A stretch of DNA of 64,000 nt. Origin: Phaseolus vulgaris. Taxonomy: Eukaryota > Streptophyta > Magnoliopsida > Fabales > Fabaceae. Within the stretch, counting starts at the first letter, position 1. Each line of letters begins with the position of its first letter. Shown in pieces: positions 1 through 10,404 of this stretch. The DNA lies in the NCBI RefSeq assembly GCF_000499845.2, contig NC_023750.2:7066874-7130873 (forward strand), read 5' to 3'. The notes under the pieces were generated by a model, which worked only from the letters and a program-made list of their open reading frames with translations, was not told where the DNA came from and searched no databases. Made by a program: the position numbers and the translations under genes.

Positions 1-114
1 AATAATGGTTTCCTAATTTACATAAATACAGACAGCTCACAATAGCTAATAAATGTCCCCACTTACAATATTTACAGACTCTACCTTGAATGTATAAAAA
101 GAGTAAAACAAAAC

Positions 115-1040
115 CTGAATTGACCCAGAATCATCTCTTAGTGTGAGAAATGCAAGCTTTCCGAATACCCTCCTGGCCACAATTCTTCCCGCAACAGATA
201 CGTGGTCACTCTCGCTATTTTTTTCCTCACCATTTGCCAAATCTATGTAGATATCTTGCAGCTGACTAGCACCGTGAGTTTTGTCCCATTCATAAGCATA
301 AGGATCAAGCCCCTTGCTTCTCAATTCTTCAACCTACAATCAACCACAAAGAAGGATTGTCAAAACTGATAAGCCTTTCTCCAAAAGAGAAGACAATCTA
401 AAAATAAAGACCCTTAGCTTGTTAGTCCTCTGACAAACACTACATCTCAACCAAAATATTTACATTGTCCAACCATGCATTCAATTTTGCATCCTATCCC
501 CCAGCAAAAAAAAATGCTGCTAAGCAAAATTAGTCTTAAACTTTTCCTTTTTTACACACACGATATTCTCATTTTGCTAGAACTGTAAACAAGCCGGGAG
601 AACAGATAAATATAAAGAGAAGTTTTGATAACAAAATTAACTACAAGGCAATTAATATCATTCCTACATTGAAGTTCAACGAAAGACCATACAACGCAGA
701 ATTTTCCAATGTAAAACTCAACTTCAATTCAGCTTTAAACTCATTCATACACGAAACACGGCAATTAGAAGAATACGGAAGAAAACGACACCGTTGCAAT
801 TGAGCGAGAGCCACGTACCTTCTTCAAGCGAATGGCTCGAATGGCATCCCTATCGGAAGTCGAAGTGGTGGACGACGACGCCGAGCTCCGGCGATTGCGA
901 CCGGCAGCCCTGGTATCGGCGGTGGTGGAAGTTGAGCAGGCGCGGAAAACGAGCGTTCGAGGTGTTCGACGAAATGCGTGAGAGTGAAAGAAGTGCTTCA
1001 GTGGGTTCCATGTTAGAGTGCACAGTTTTAGCGCTTCCAT
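115..1040 (-). CDS. OVA5: Organellar lysyl-tRNA synthetase, first two exons (partial)
   Basis: Class II lysyl-tRNA synthetase, which charges tRNA-Lys with lysine in chloroplast and mitochondrion. Exon 1 is 819-1040 (74 codons) and exon 2 is 115-333 (73 codons). The 485-bp intron 334-818 has GT (817-818) and AG (334-335) ends, both in phase 0, and a further donor GT lies at 113-114. Exon 1 starts at ATG 1038-1040 and encodes a Ser/Thr/Arg-rich, acid-poor stretch typical of a transit peptide. It then enters the family's RDAIRAIRLKK segment. Exon 2 gives VEELRSKGLDPYAYEWDKTH and then VSVAGRIVARR and GKLAFLTLRDDSGSIQ, the start of the OB-fold anticodon-binding domain. The class II catalytic motifs lie beyond the left edge. 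The symbol is by similarity to the Arabidopsis organellar enzyme. No frame break is seen. Confidence 0.88.
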
Positions 1041-1999
1041 TCTCTCTTTCACCACTGCGTCGTACCAAAGAAAGTCTGTTTATTTATCTTTCTGGTTTGG
1101 GATGTAGGTTCGACACAACAGTTTGAAATATCTAAATTATTATATTTTAAAAAAAGGATTTCTTTAATATTGAACTTAAAATTGAGTATACATAAATAAA
1201 TAAATAAATTATTGAAAATGTGTAATAAAAAAAAAAAGTAGTAATATACACACAAAATTTGGTCATTCAATCACAGATTATTTTATAGCTTAATAATCAC
1301 AAAACATTTAAAAATAACTTTTAAATTAAATATTACTAATGTTTATATTTCATCTTATTGGTTAAAGTCTTTATTGAGGGTAAGTTCAATTTTTTAATGG
1401 GAGATTTTTTAATTTATTTAAATTAATATTAAGATTTTTTTTTATAACAAGGTATTTGTATAAACAGAAGTTGTGATACCATAAACATTGAAGTAATGAG
1501 AAAATTTTGTAACACTTTAAAATATACAATTTTTTTACAAAAGGAATTAAAGTAAAACAATGCTTTTTAGTCCTGTGTATCTGCACATATATATGCCGGT
1601 GTATAATATACTCATTATATTCATACACAAACAATAATACATTCAAGAAGAAAAAAAAAAGGAACATATGAAAATATGAATAAAAAAATCAATTAAATTA
1701 ATGATTTGTATATATAATTTTATTTTTATTTTTCCATTAATCATAGTTGTATAATATTTAATATCAATCATCAGAATCCAACTATATTCCAAAATTATCA
1801 TAAAAAATCATATGAATCAAATTATCAATAATAATTAATACTGACTATTTATATCTCAATTTGTCTAACGGTATCTTGATTTTTTTTTCAATTCATATTA
1901 CTTTTGATTTCACTTAAATCGTAATGATTTCATATGGATCTATTGTTTTCCAAGAGACTCATTAAGTATGCATCTACTAGAGACTAACATCTAATCTAC
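1041..1999. other. AT-rich intergenic DNA upstream of the synthetase gene
   Basis: Holds the presumed 5' flank of the minus-strand synthetase gene. The rest is low-complexity AT-rich sequence with A and T runs. No open frame with recognisable protein similarity and no clear repeat boundary was seen. Confidence 0.5.
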
Positions 2000-3180
2000 A
2001 CATTTAGGATCAAGGTAAGCTCAATCCAATATTGTGTGTCTCTGCAGATCAAGTGTGTATGAACTTCCTCTTCGACTTCTCAACACCTGATACCTTAGTC
2101 TATGTGACTTAGATCATCAATGAAGCTAGAAGATCTATGTTAAAACAAGGTTTTTCATACTTAATGTACCATGCATAACATCTCATATATTATCTCAAAT
2201 GTATGACATCAATTTCATACAAGTTTCATCATACAATATCATTCAATCACTCATATATCATTTAAGATTTTTCAAATACATCACACATATAATTTAGAGA
2301 TTTCACAATTCAATCGATAATACAACTCATATTCACTTTATATTTATATATAAAAATATTCAAATAAAACTCAACTCATTAAAGAGGCAATAAGAAAAGA
2401 AAAGAAAGAAAGTTTTTGGCTAGCTTTAGCAAAAATTTCTAGCTTAAACAAGAATGGACTCGCTTGGACAAAAATCCTTTTACTTAAGCAAAAATAAATT
2501 CAATAGCAGGATAAATTTTCAATTATATTTTTGCTTGAGCAAAAATTTGTTGCCTTGAACAAAAATATCATAACTTAAGTAACATAACCGACTTAATTCT
2601 AAATCTTCATCCAGAATCAACATTCAAAAACCCATTAAACATAAAAAAACACAAATACTTAACTATCAAAATCTAATGTTTTTGCATGTTTAGACAACAT
2701 ATCATCAAATAACATCCCTACAAGAGAATTTGCAGCTTGAGATCACATTCCCTCCACATTTAGATCTCTAGCCTATGGTACTATTAAAAGAATAAAGTTA
2801 GTTTCCCTTACCTGAAATCCTTTATTCCAATAGAAATTTCAGCCCAAGTAGGGAAACCACTCCAAAAACCTAAAGTATGTTATCCAAACATCACCAAATT
2901 TCAGTATAAGGTAAAACAAGTTGAAATGATCATTTTCTCATCTGTCCCCATCAAGAATGATGGCTAAATCATATGGACAAACAAAGAATAAAGAATCTTT
3001 AAAATAAAAATGAACTTACTCTATTTGAAAATCTGATCGGATAGAATTAATCCTTAACTCCTCAGCTACGACACTGTATGATCAGATTTTGAAATAAATG
3101 GAAAATGGAAGAAGAAATTACAAGAGATGGAAGAAGGATAGACATGGGGGCGTAGTGTGCAGAACGCCACAAATATAGTT
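2000..3180. repeat. Degenerate LTR-like repeat, related to 29113-30235
   Basis: Non-coding block alignable by eye with 29113-30235 in several places. One shared stretch is the ATGACATCA...TTCATAC run near 2200 and 29220. Another is the segment around 2885-3110, matching 29895-30125 (TTATCCAAACAT, TGAACTTACT, TCAGATTTT in the same order). At 2425-2590 it carries degenerate GCTTRAGC-like dyads followed by AAAAAT, about 20 bp apart, a style I associate with legume LTRs. No TG/CA ends or target-site duplication could be fixed, so the limits are approximate. Confidence 0.5.
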
Positions 3181-3729
3181 TTCGTTAACTATTGCTTAAT
3201 TATATGATATATATTGAGAAACATGTATTTATATTTTAAAATTTATTGTAACTTGATGATAACTTCTAGTCATAAAATCATCCATTGAATTGTGACTTTT
3301 ATTTATTTTCTAAAAATGATTATACGTAATTCAAAGAAAAAATATAACAAATTTTTAGTTGTCATTATACTTCTTGTGGTGCATAACATTAATTAATTTC
3401 AAATTATTAACTTTATTAATGGAGGAGGCTATTTTTGTTAGATTATCATAAGTGCCACACTTTTTTATCAATATATCTCTTTGAGTCATTGGTGATGAAG
3501 AAAAAGTATTTTAACATTTATGTTTTGTCCTTTTTGGTACACTTATAATGTAATGTAAATTTTTTGAAGACTTCCCTCAAGTTTGCAAAGATGGTTCAAC
3601 AGGCTGGGATGTTCTTGATTCTTAGAATAGGTTCATTTTTTACTGCATAATGGAATTTTGGGTGAGTAATAGTTTCTTTGCTATGATTTTTTTTTGGGGT
3701 TCTAAACAATAGCTTCGAGTTACAAATTT
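3181..3729. other. Unassigned AT-rich spacer
   Basis: Separates the LTR-like repeat from the first segmental-duplication unit. A less AT-rich patch around 3560-3670 has no frame long enough to call. Nothing else is recognised. Confidence 0.4.
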
Positions 3730-5118
3730 TTAATTAATTTAAATTTAAAGTGAAAGAAAACTCATATTTTATTATTCAAATATATGTTGAGATAAGTGTA
3801 AATTTATAAATTTACATTTTAAATCTTTAAAAAAAATAAAAAAAAAATCTCACAACCATCGTAACACTCATCAACTTCAATATGTTTTCCTCACGAATAC
3901 ACTATTCAACATACTTCAATCTAAACAACATCTTTTTCTTCTCACTCTTCTCTCAAATCCTTACATATCCCTCTTCAATCTGAACACACTCTTTCTTTTT
4001 GTTATGATTATAAACAAATATGCATTTCTCAACTTCTAATTTTAATTTTCCATCATTCACATGAGAATAAGCTAATGAATCCTAAATATATACAAAATTA
4101 ATTTGATGAAGAACATAATCATATTTCTAATAATTTGATGAACAACATATTTTCCCTCTAAAATTTTGCAATCAATAGTTGTACAAGGTTAAAAATTTAA
4201 TTAACTAATTAATGGTGATAAAATAATTTCAATGTCTATAAATTAGACATACAATTAATTTATTCCTAAACTTTGATTTAATTAGACTCCCAACTAGTCT
4301 GTTCTTAGAATTCTTTATGAATAGGTATAATCTACCTATGTATCGTTTGTGTTAACATATGGGTTTTGGTCTAGTCCCCCCATACTTTTGTATTTTCTTT
4401 CTTTTTTCTTTTTTTTAATAATATTTTTTTTCATGTGATGGCAGATGATTGTTGTTTCTTGAGGTGTCAGCTTAGTTGAGATGTCAAGTTGCATAGTGAT
4501 ACCTAACACGAAAACTTTATAAAAAAAAAAACTTTGATTTAATTTGTTCGTTAATATATTTTTTAATTATATTTAATAAAATGTAAATTGAAATATGAAA
4601 ATTTATTGCATCTAATGATATACACTTTTAAATATTTTTAAACATAAAAGATTAATACTATTAAATAAATATATACGGCAGAAAAATATAAAGTAAGAAT
4701 TACGTATCCAGTAATTATTGAAAAGGTTAAAATATTCGTTAATTGTGTTTTAATCAAGATCTTGAAGTATTGTTTTTATTGAGTCCTTGAACTTGTCTAT
4801 CATTTTACAACAACTTGATTCGAATTTAAGAATTAATATTATTTTTTTAGACCATAAATATTTTCCATAAAAACAATAATAACGTAGAACAATTATATAG
4901 GTGATAAAATATTTTTTTATAAAATATGTATAGGGTACATATACCTAGAATTACATACCTTCATACTAATAATTACTCATTTAATATAATATTTTAAGAC
5001 ATAAAAATCGGATTATAATTTGATTATAGCAATTATATATTAGATTATTAGTGCAAAATTATTTATATCTCATGATAATTATTTAATGTCTTCTTAATCG
5101 TCTGGATTCAACAAGACT
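3730..5118. repeat. Unit A: upstream flank of the CaaX gene
   Basis: Non-coding DNA also found upstream of the other gene copies (about 15140-16113 in B, 32490-33554 in C, 47700-49236 in D). Shared words occur in the same order, for example TAAATTTATAAATTTACAT and ATATACGGCAGAAAAAT. Similarity begins near 3730, which I take as the left end of the tandem array. It is interrupted by a LINE 3'-end insertion at 4284-4528. Confidence 0.7.
4284..4528 (+). mobile_element. 5'-truncated LINE 3' end with poly(A) and 16-bp target duplication
   Basis: About 245 bp present in unit A but absent at the equivalent point of B (around 15540). It is flanked by AAACTTTGATTTAATT at 4268-4283 and 4529-4544, and it ends in an A-run at 4521-4531 that merges with the right duplication. 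A 3' poly(A) with a target duplication over 10 bp is the signature of target-primed reverse transcription. The insert has a C/T-rich tract (4375-4430) and resembles 3' ends of plant L1 elements. It carries no coding remnant. Confidence 0.7.
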
Positions 5119-5127
5119 TATAAATAG
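5119..5127 (+). promoter_or_regulatory. TATA box of CaaX gene copy A
   Basis: TATAAATAG, in the same local context as the three other copies (CAAGACT before, ATGATAA after). A start site about 30 bp downstream, near 5150, would make the leader exon roughly 195 nt. Confidence 0.6.
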
Positions 5128-5149
5128 ATGATAATTTTCAGAAAATACT

Positions 5150-6213
5150 CACTCAATCCTTCATAATCTTTTATACTCTCCTGTACTCACAAACATCTAA
5201 TATTCTTACTGAATTGAGTGTTTCAGAGTCGAGTTTTTTTACATGGGAATCTTTCTTATTTTCTTGTAATCAATCAACATCATAAAGACCGATCTAAAGA
5301 GAAGTTTTCTTTCTTCTACCTCCTGATTTTCCTACTCATTTTCGGTAAGAACCTATAACATAGAAAATGTCATATTTTTCAATCTTTGCCCTTCATGTTA
5401 TATTATTTAAGATGTTACTACTATTACTTATTTTCTTTATTATTTTTTATATAGATACTTTTTGTAATAAATTTGGTGTTACAATTTTAAGATATTATTA
5501 CAATATATATATATATATAATATACCAATAAAAGAATCATATTATATAGTACAATATATATAAATAAAAACACATGAATTATACATAAAAAAAAATCTCA
5601 TTTCTTACAAAACATCAACTCGTCACTCTTTTCAAAACACAATTTATAGAAATGTAAAATAGTGATATCCTAAAAGCAGCTATTACAAATTTAAGGATCA
5701 AACAATAAAAAATATGTATAAAAAGCAGAATTAATATGTATTTTTTTATTAATGGATATAGATTACAAAATGTTTTAAGTAATATTTGAAAAAAATAACT
5801 TTGTAATTCTATTTTAGAATTTTATTCTTATAATAACTATTCCTTATAGCGGGTGATATTTTTATTATGTTTATTTACATTTTTATAACATTTTAGTTTT
5901 ACTATTTTATATCATTATTTATTAGTTATTTATTATTTTTCTGAAGATTATAGTATTGGTTTACTATTATTTTACTTATTATTTTTTAGTACTCTAGTGT
6001 TATTTTGATTTATTTTATATTTGTTTCAAATTTATATTACTACTATGCATTTATATTTTGCATATTTTAATAACAAATTTGTCTATTGTCTTAAATAAAC
6101 GTGTATGATAATTTAATGTTTTGTTTTTATATCATATTAAATTTCTATTAGTAATATTGTTAATATTTATGAATAATCTTAATTTGCATGATATACAGGG
6201 TGTGAAAGAAAGA
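5150..6213 (+). other. Leader exon and 5'-UTR intron of copy A
   Basis: The predicted leader exon ends at 5344 (TTTTCG then GTAAGA). The intron is 5345-6198 (854 bp) and ends ATATACAG. Exon 2 begins GGTGTGAAAG, 15 nt before the start ATG. The same donor (CG|GTAAGAACCT) and acceptor positions are kept in B, C and D, although the intron bodies have diverged. One short upstream ATG frame in the leader (5244-5270, eight codons plus stop) is specific to copy A. No transcript evidence is available; the model rests on conservation of the signals. Confidence 0.6.
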
Positions 6214-6945
6214 ATGAGTTCAAAACACAGTAACCAAAAGAGTGGAAAGAAAACAAACTTTTTCAAAACTATATTTTCAAAACTCTCAAAATTTGGGAAG
6301 AAAAAATCGAATGCTCCAAAATCGGATGCTCCAAAATCGAATGCAACAAAAGAGGATGCTCCAAAATCGGATGCTCCAAAATCGAATGCTCCAAAAGAGG
6401 ATGCTCCAAAAGAGGATGTTTCAAAAGAGGATGTTTCAAAAGAGACCGTTTCAAAAGACACAACTTCAAAAGAGACAACTCCAAAATTTATAGAAGAGAC
6501 CATTTGTGTTTTTTCAGACTCTTGTGACGATGATGTAAAGGAAGAAGATTTGATAAGAAGACATGTTTCTCCTCCAAGATCCTCTAGAACATATCAATAC
6601 AATGAAGAGAGGTCAGGAGAGGGTTGCCCTAATAGAATAACATATCCAAATTCGTATAATGGAGAGAGATCGGGAGAGGGATACCCTATGGGAGGAACAT
6701 ATCACTATAATGGAGAGAGGTTGGGAGAGGGATACCCTATGAGAGGAACATATCAATATAATGGAGAAAGGACAGGAGAGGAATATCCTATGAGTGGAAC
6801 ATATCAATATAATGGAGAAAGGACGGGAGAGAAATATCCTATGAGTGAAACATATCAATATAATGGAGAGATGTCAGAAGAGGGATTTCTAAAAATAACC
6901 TATTACTTTAATGATCATAACGCACAAGGATGTTCTATTATGTAA
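6214..6945 (+). CDS. Lysine-rich repeat protein ending in a CaaX box, copy A (243 aa)
   Basis: Not recognised as any known family. From the N terminus: a Ser/Lys-rich basic region (residues 1-33, with KKTNFFKTIF and FGKKK); about eleven pentapeptide units of A/V/T-P/S-K-S/E/D-x (34-89); an acidic patch around SDSCDDDVKEEDL (101-113); six copies of a 17-residue unit like TYQYNGERTGEEYPMSG (126-228); and a tail ending CSIM. CSIM fits C-a-a-X, with terminal Met favouring farnesylation, so membrane attachment is a fair inference. There is no signal peptide or membrane span. I start at 6214 because the in-frame ATGs upstream lie before a conserved splice acceptor (6197-6198). This is the longest of the four copies, through expansion of both repeats. 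Confidence 0.7.
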   Translation: MSSKHSNQKSGKKTNFFKTIFSKLSKFGKKKSNAPKSDAPKSNATKEDAPKSDAPKSNAPKEDAPKEDVSKEDVSKETVSKDTTSKETTPKFIEETICVFSDSCDDDVKEEDLIRRHVSPPRSSRTYQYNEERSGEGCPNRITYPNSYNGERSGEGYPMGGTYHYNGERLGEGYPMRGTYQYNGERTGEEYPMSGTYQYNGERTGEKYPMSETYQYNGEMSEEGFLKITYYFNDHNAQGCSIM

Positions 6946-8002
6946 ATGTGCACAATTGAAAGTAATTAAAGTTATTATATTAGTTTAAGAAGTTATTTTA
7001 AATATTTTTAGAAATTTTATTTTCATTTCTAATAATTATGAAGTTATGAAATTAATTTATATTATTTAAGAGTAAAAATTGTTTTTTTTGCTTTTTATTA
7101 TCTCTTCTTTAACAAGTTCCAATCATCATTTCGCTTTTTATTTTGCGCCTTAAATCTTTGTATAGCCTTAAAAAATGTTGCTATTGAAGCTTTATGTATC
7201 TTCTTTCTTCAAATAGTTGTTAGATGGTCAAATTAAAAACTTTGGTTGATTCTTCTGCATATTGAATATGAGTAATTCAAATTGTTTCTTTTTATTCCTG
7301 TTTCTTTTATTCTTCAAATATCATTGTAACGTTAATCAAATTGTGAAATCTGGTAGACGTTTGAAATAGAAGCTTGCTTTTATTTGATATTTTAAATTGT
7401 TTTTTACATGCTCAAATTCTAACGGTCCAGGTTTGATTTTTTTGGACTCATTAAATGCTCAAAATGGAATGTTTTTATATGAGTTTTTATGTGTTGAATC
7501 ACTTGTTTACACTTCAAAACATGTTAGCTTGTTGTATTTTAGCATCTTGAAATGACTTCAATCTTCATTAGGGCAAATCTTGCTTATCAACTTCATCTCT
7601 TTCCTTTAAGTGCTTAATAAAAAAAAACTTTAGCTTTTACTTTCACACACGCCTTTATGTCATAATAAAGTAAGAATATCTTTAAACTAATATCTTTTAA
7701 TATTTTTTTAATTATCAAAAGTTTCTATTCTTATATTTTTTTTTAAAAAAACGGTTTAATATAAAAAAATACACATGTTTTGTTTTCTAAAACTTTTCAG
7801 TTAAAATATTGTTTATTCAAAAAATTTCTAATACAATTTTAAACTTGATATTTAATACATAATTATATTAAAAATATTTTATATTCAATATATTTTATAC
7901 ATAAATCAATAAAACATATCTATGTACAATATTTGTACTTTAATTATAGATATTGTAAGTATATTTTCATTAATTTTAAATATATATTGAATATGTTATT
8001 TT
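6946..8002. other. Unit A: 3' flank of the CaaX gene
   Basis: Probable 3' UTR and downstream DNA. It is collinear with 17746-18780, 35227-36250 and 50773-51840. D keeps a segment near 7190-7290 that B and C have both lost. No coding frame recognised. Confidence 0.6.
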
Positions 8003-9565
8003 TGTTGGGTTTAATAGTGCCAAAGTTCAAGAGGGGGTGAATTGATCTTTTAAAAGTTTCTCGCAGAATCAGTATTTATCACAGTGTACAGAAAATAAAT
8101 CGATTTATTTGAAATTGAACAGATTTATTTTGGCACTGTTTGTGTTTGAAAAACGTTTATACAGTCAAGTTAATCACAAGATTATGCAGATTGATTTTTC
8201 CAGATACACACACTGATATAATGAAGAAAAAAAGTGAATCACAAAATTGATAGCTTGACAATTACTTGAGTAACCTATTACAATCAATCTATTTTAGTGA
8301 CTTTTTAACAGGTTATTTATGTTCTTCTTAAAATCAAACAGTTTTCTAGAAATTAAGAACAGTATGTCACAAGCCCAGAAAGAACAAATTATTATTGATT
8401 GAACAGATTTATTTCTTGACAATTTAACAGTTATGCAGAAATTTAAGTGCAGAGATTAAGGGAGAATGAACACAAGGCAACTATACTGGTTCACTCAACT
8501 GAGCTACATCCAGTCTTCACCTAAACCAAGGTGAAATTCACTAAATCACAATTCAAACAAACACAAATCCCACTGTTCTTGAACCCTACAAGAACTTAGG
8601 TACACTTGCTGAAAAACCCTATTTCAGCACACACACTCTTCAAGAAACCCTATCAAGAAGAGTGTACAACCAAACTTTTACAAGAAAAGAAATGTGAAAC
8701 GACTACACCTGATTGAGGATGCAGAAATCTGCCTTAAACCAGTAGAACAAATTGCTAGAACAGTAGCAACACCTCTCACTAAGCTTTTGGAACCAAACAA
8801 GAACAAACACTTTGTGATTTTTGAAATCTTTTAAGAACATATGCTAATTCTTTGTAAACTCTCAATTCTCTGGTGCAAAACTTGTTTTCTCAATTTGATG
8901 ATCGATGTTTAAACTCAGAAACAAGTTTTCATTTTATAGAAAACCAACTTATAACAGATTTTTGAAAAACAGTTAAAGCTGTTATAAAATGAACAGATTG
9001 AAAATAAAATGAACAGATTTATTTTCAAAAGCAGTTGGAGAATTTGTTATGTGAGGAGACTTAGTCAACCATTCTGGAGCAAGAACAAAACTGAAAACCG
9101 TTTAAGATAGACATTGCACCAGAGTCAAAAAAGAATCTATTCATTTACAGATGAATAGATTTATTTTTCAAAACGAAAACAGAAGAAGCTTAACTATTAG
9201 AACACATTCGTTTTGAAAGGTAGAAGACTTAGTCAAAATGTTTGATGCACAAAATCTAATTTTCACAAGACTTAGCCAAGGCATCAGTTTAAAAAATAAT
9301 CTGTTTAATTAGAAAAGAACAGATTTATTTTTATGCAGTAAACGTGTTTTTTGTAAAACATGTGAAAAACAGTTTAAGAAATTTTGTGCTTGTTCTTATC
9401 ACATGGCCAGTGGTTAGGAGGTGAGTTACTCAGCAAAAAGCCTACTCTTAAACAACCTCTAAACACTACCTAAGACACACTTAAAGCAAAAGGAAATATA
9501 CATGAATTGTACATAAAAGTCTTCATCAAACACATGTCTTGAAGGGGCAGCAACCATCTTCAACA
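8003..9565 (+). mobile_element. Ty1/copia-type solo LTR, 1563 bp
   Basis: Begins TGTTGGG and ends TTCAACA, with 5-bp target duplications ATTTT at 7998-8002 and 9566-9570. Units B, C and D read straight through this point, so the empty site confirms the boundaries. There is no coding frame, primer-binding site or second LTR, hence a solo LTR left by LTR-LTR recombination. An AAGAGGGGGTGAATTG tract about 25 bp from the start matches the style of Sirevirus-like (SIRE) copia LTRs and of the LTR at 59080-60320. It contains several AACAGATTTATT-type motifs in pairs spaced 20 bp. Confidence 0.85.
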
Positions 9566-10404
9566 ATTTTAACATTTTTTTTTTCTTTTCAATTTTCAAC
9601 ATATTTACACTACTTCTACACTGTGGAAAAATTCTTTTGGCATCTTATGGATTTGTTGTCATTCTGCACATACATACTAAATAAAATAGTGAAGTGCAAA
9701 TATATTTTATAGATATATTTTTAAATATGAGTAATGAAATATATTTAACATCTTATATTTACTTATTTCTAATAATATTAACAACTTGTATGGGTCAGTG
9801 TTAATCAATACCAATTACTCATCATCAACTTGTGATTTTTTTTTCATAAGAAAACTAACACTTTTATTATTATGAGTATAAATAAAGTCAAAAGTTTCTT
9901 ATTCAATTATTTTTTTTATAATGTAATTCAATATCAAGAAATTCATTGGTCTATACAATTTAATTTATTTCTTTTTCTTTTTATAGAATTACAACAACTT
10001 ATTTAAGGTTGTGAGAGCTTTCTATCTATTATTAGGAAGAAACTACAATAAATTGTATCAAATGGAAGTCATACATCCTAATGTTATTAGATTAAAAATC
10101 ATGATTGTAAATATTATGTAATGCATGTAGACAACTATATTCATCAACATTGATGACTCTGAAAGAATAAAATATAGAAATAATTTAATTATTAAAATGT
10201 GATTTTTTCTTAATGAAATTAAAGTTTAAAATAGTAGATAGTACTCTTCTTCTTCTTTCAAGGATAAAATTGTATCATTTTATGAATGTTAGGATCTTTG
10301 TGTTGTTAGTATGTAGGTGTACTTTACATTTTTAATTTTCATTTAAGTCAAGCTATAAATTTAGAAATTGTCTATTGTGGATAATAAAAAATAAAGGAAT
10401 AAAT
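9566..10404. other. Unit A: spacer between gene and LINE, with empty MITE site
   Basis: Collinear with 52302-53084 in D. Around 9680 the sequence ACTAAATAAAATAGTG is uninterrupted where B, C and D carry a CACTA-type MITE between two TAA copies. No gene seen. Confidence 0.6.

Noticed and set aside
794..1126. Plus-strand open frame of 110 codons across the synthetase first exon
   Set aside because: Antisense shadow of exon 1 (GC-rich transit-peptide region). It starts at TTG and has no recognisable protein features.
1561..1667. Open frame rich in Phe, Tyr, His and Ile near 1386-1667
   Set aside because: Composition follows the AT-rich DNA, with no motif or homologue recognised.
6121..6213. 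Hydrophobic N-terminal extension in frame with CaaX gene copy A, looking like a signal peptide
   Set aside because: It lies before a splice acceptor (ATATACAG, 6191-6198) conserved in all four copies, and in the other copies the frame upstream is not conserved as hydrophobic protein. It is best read as intron.
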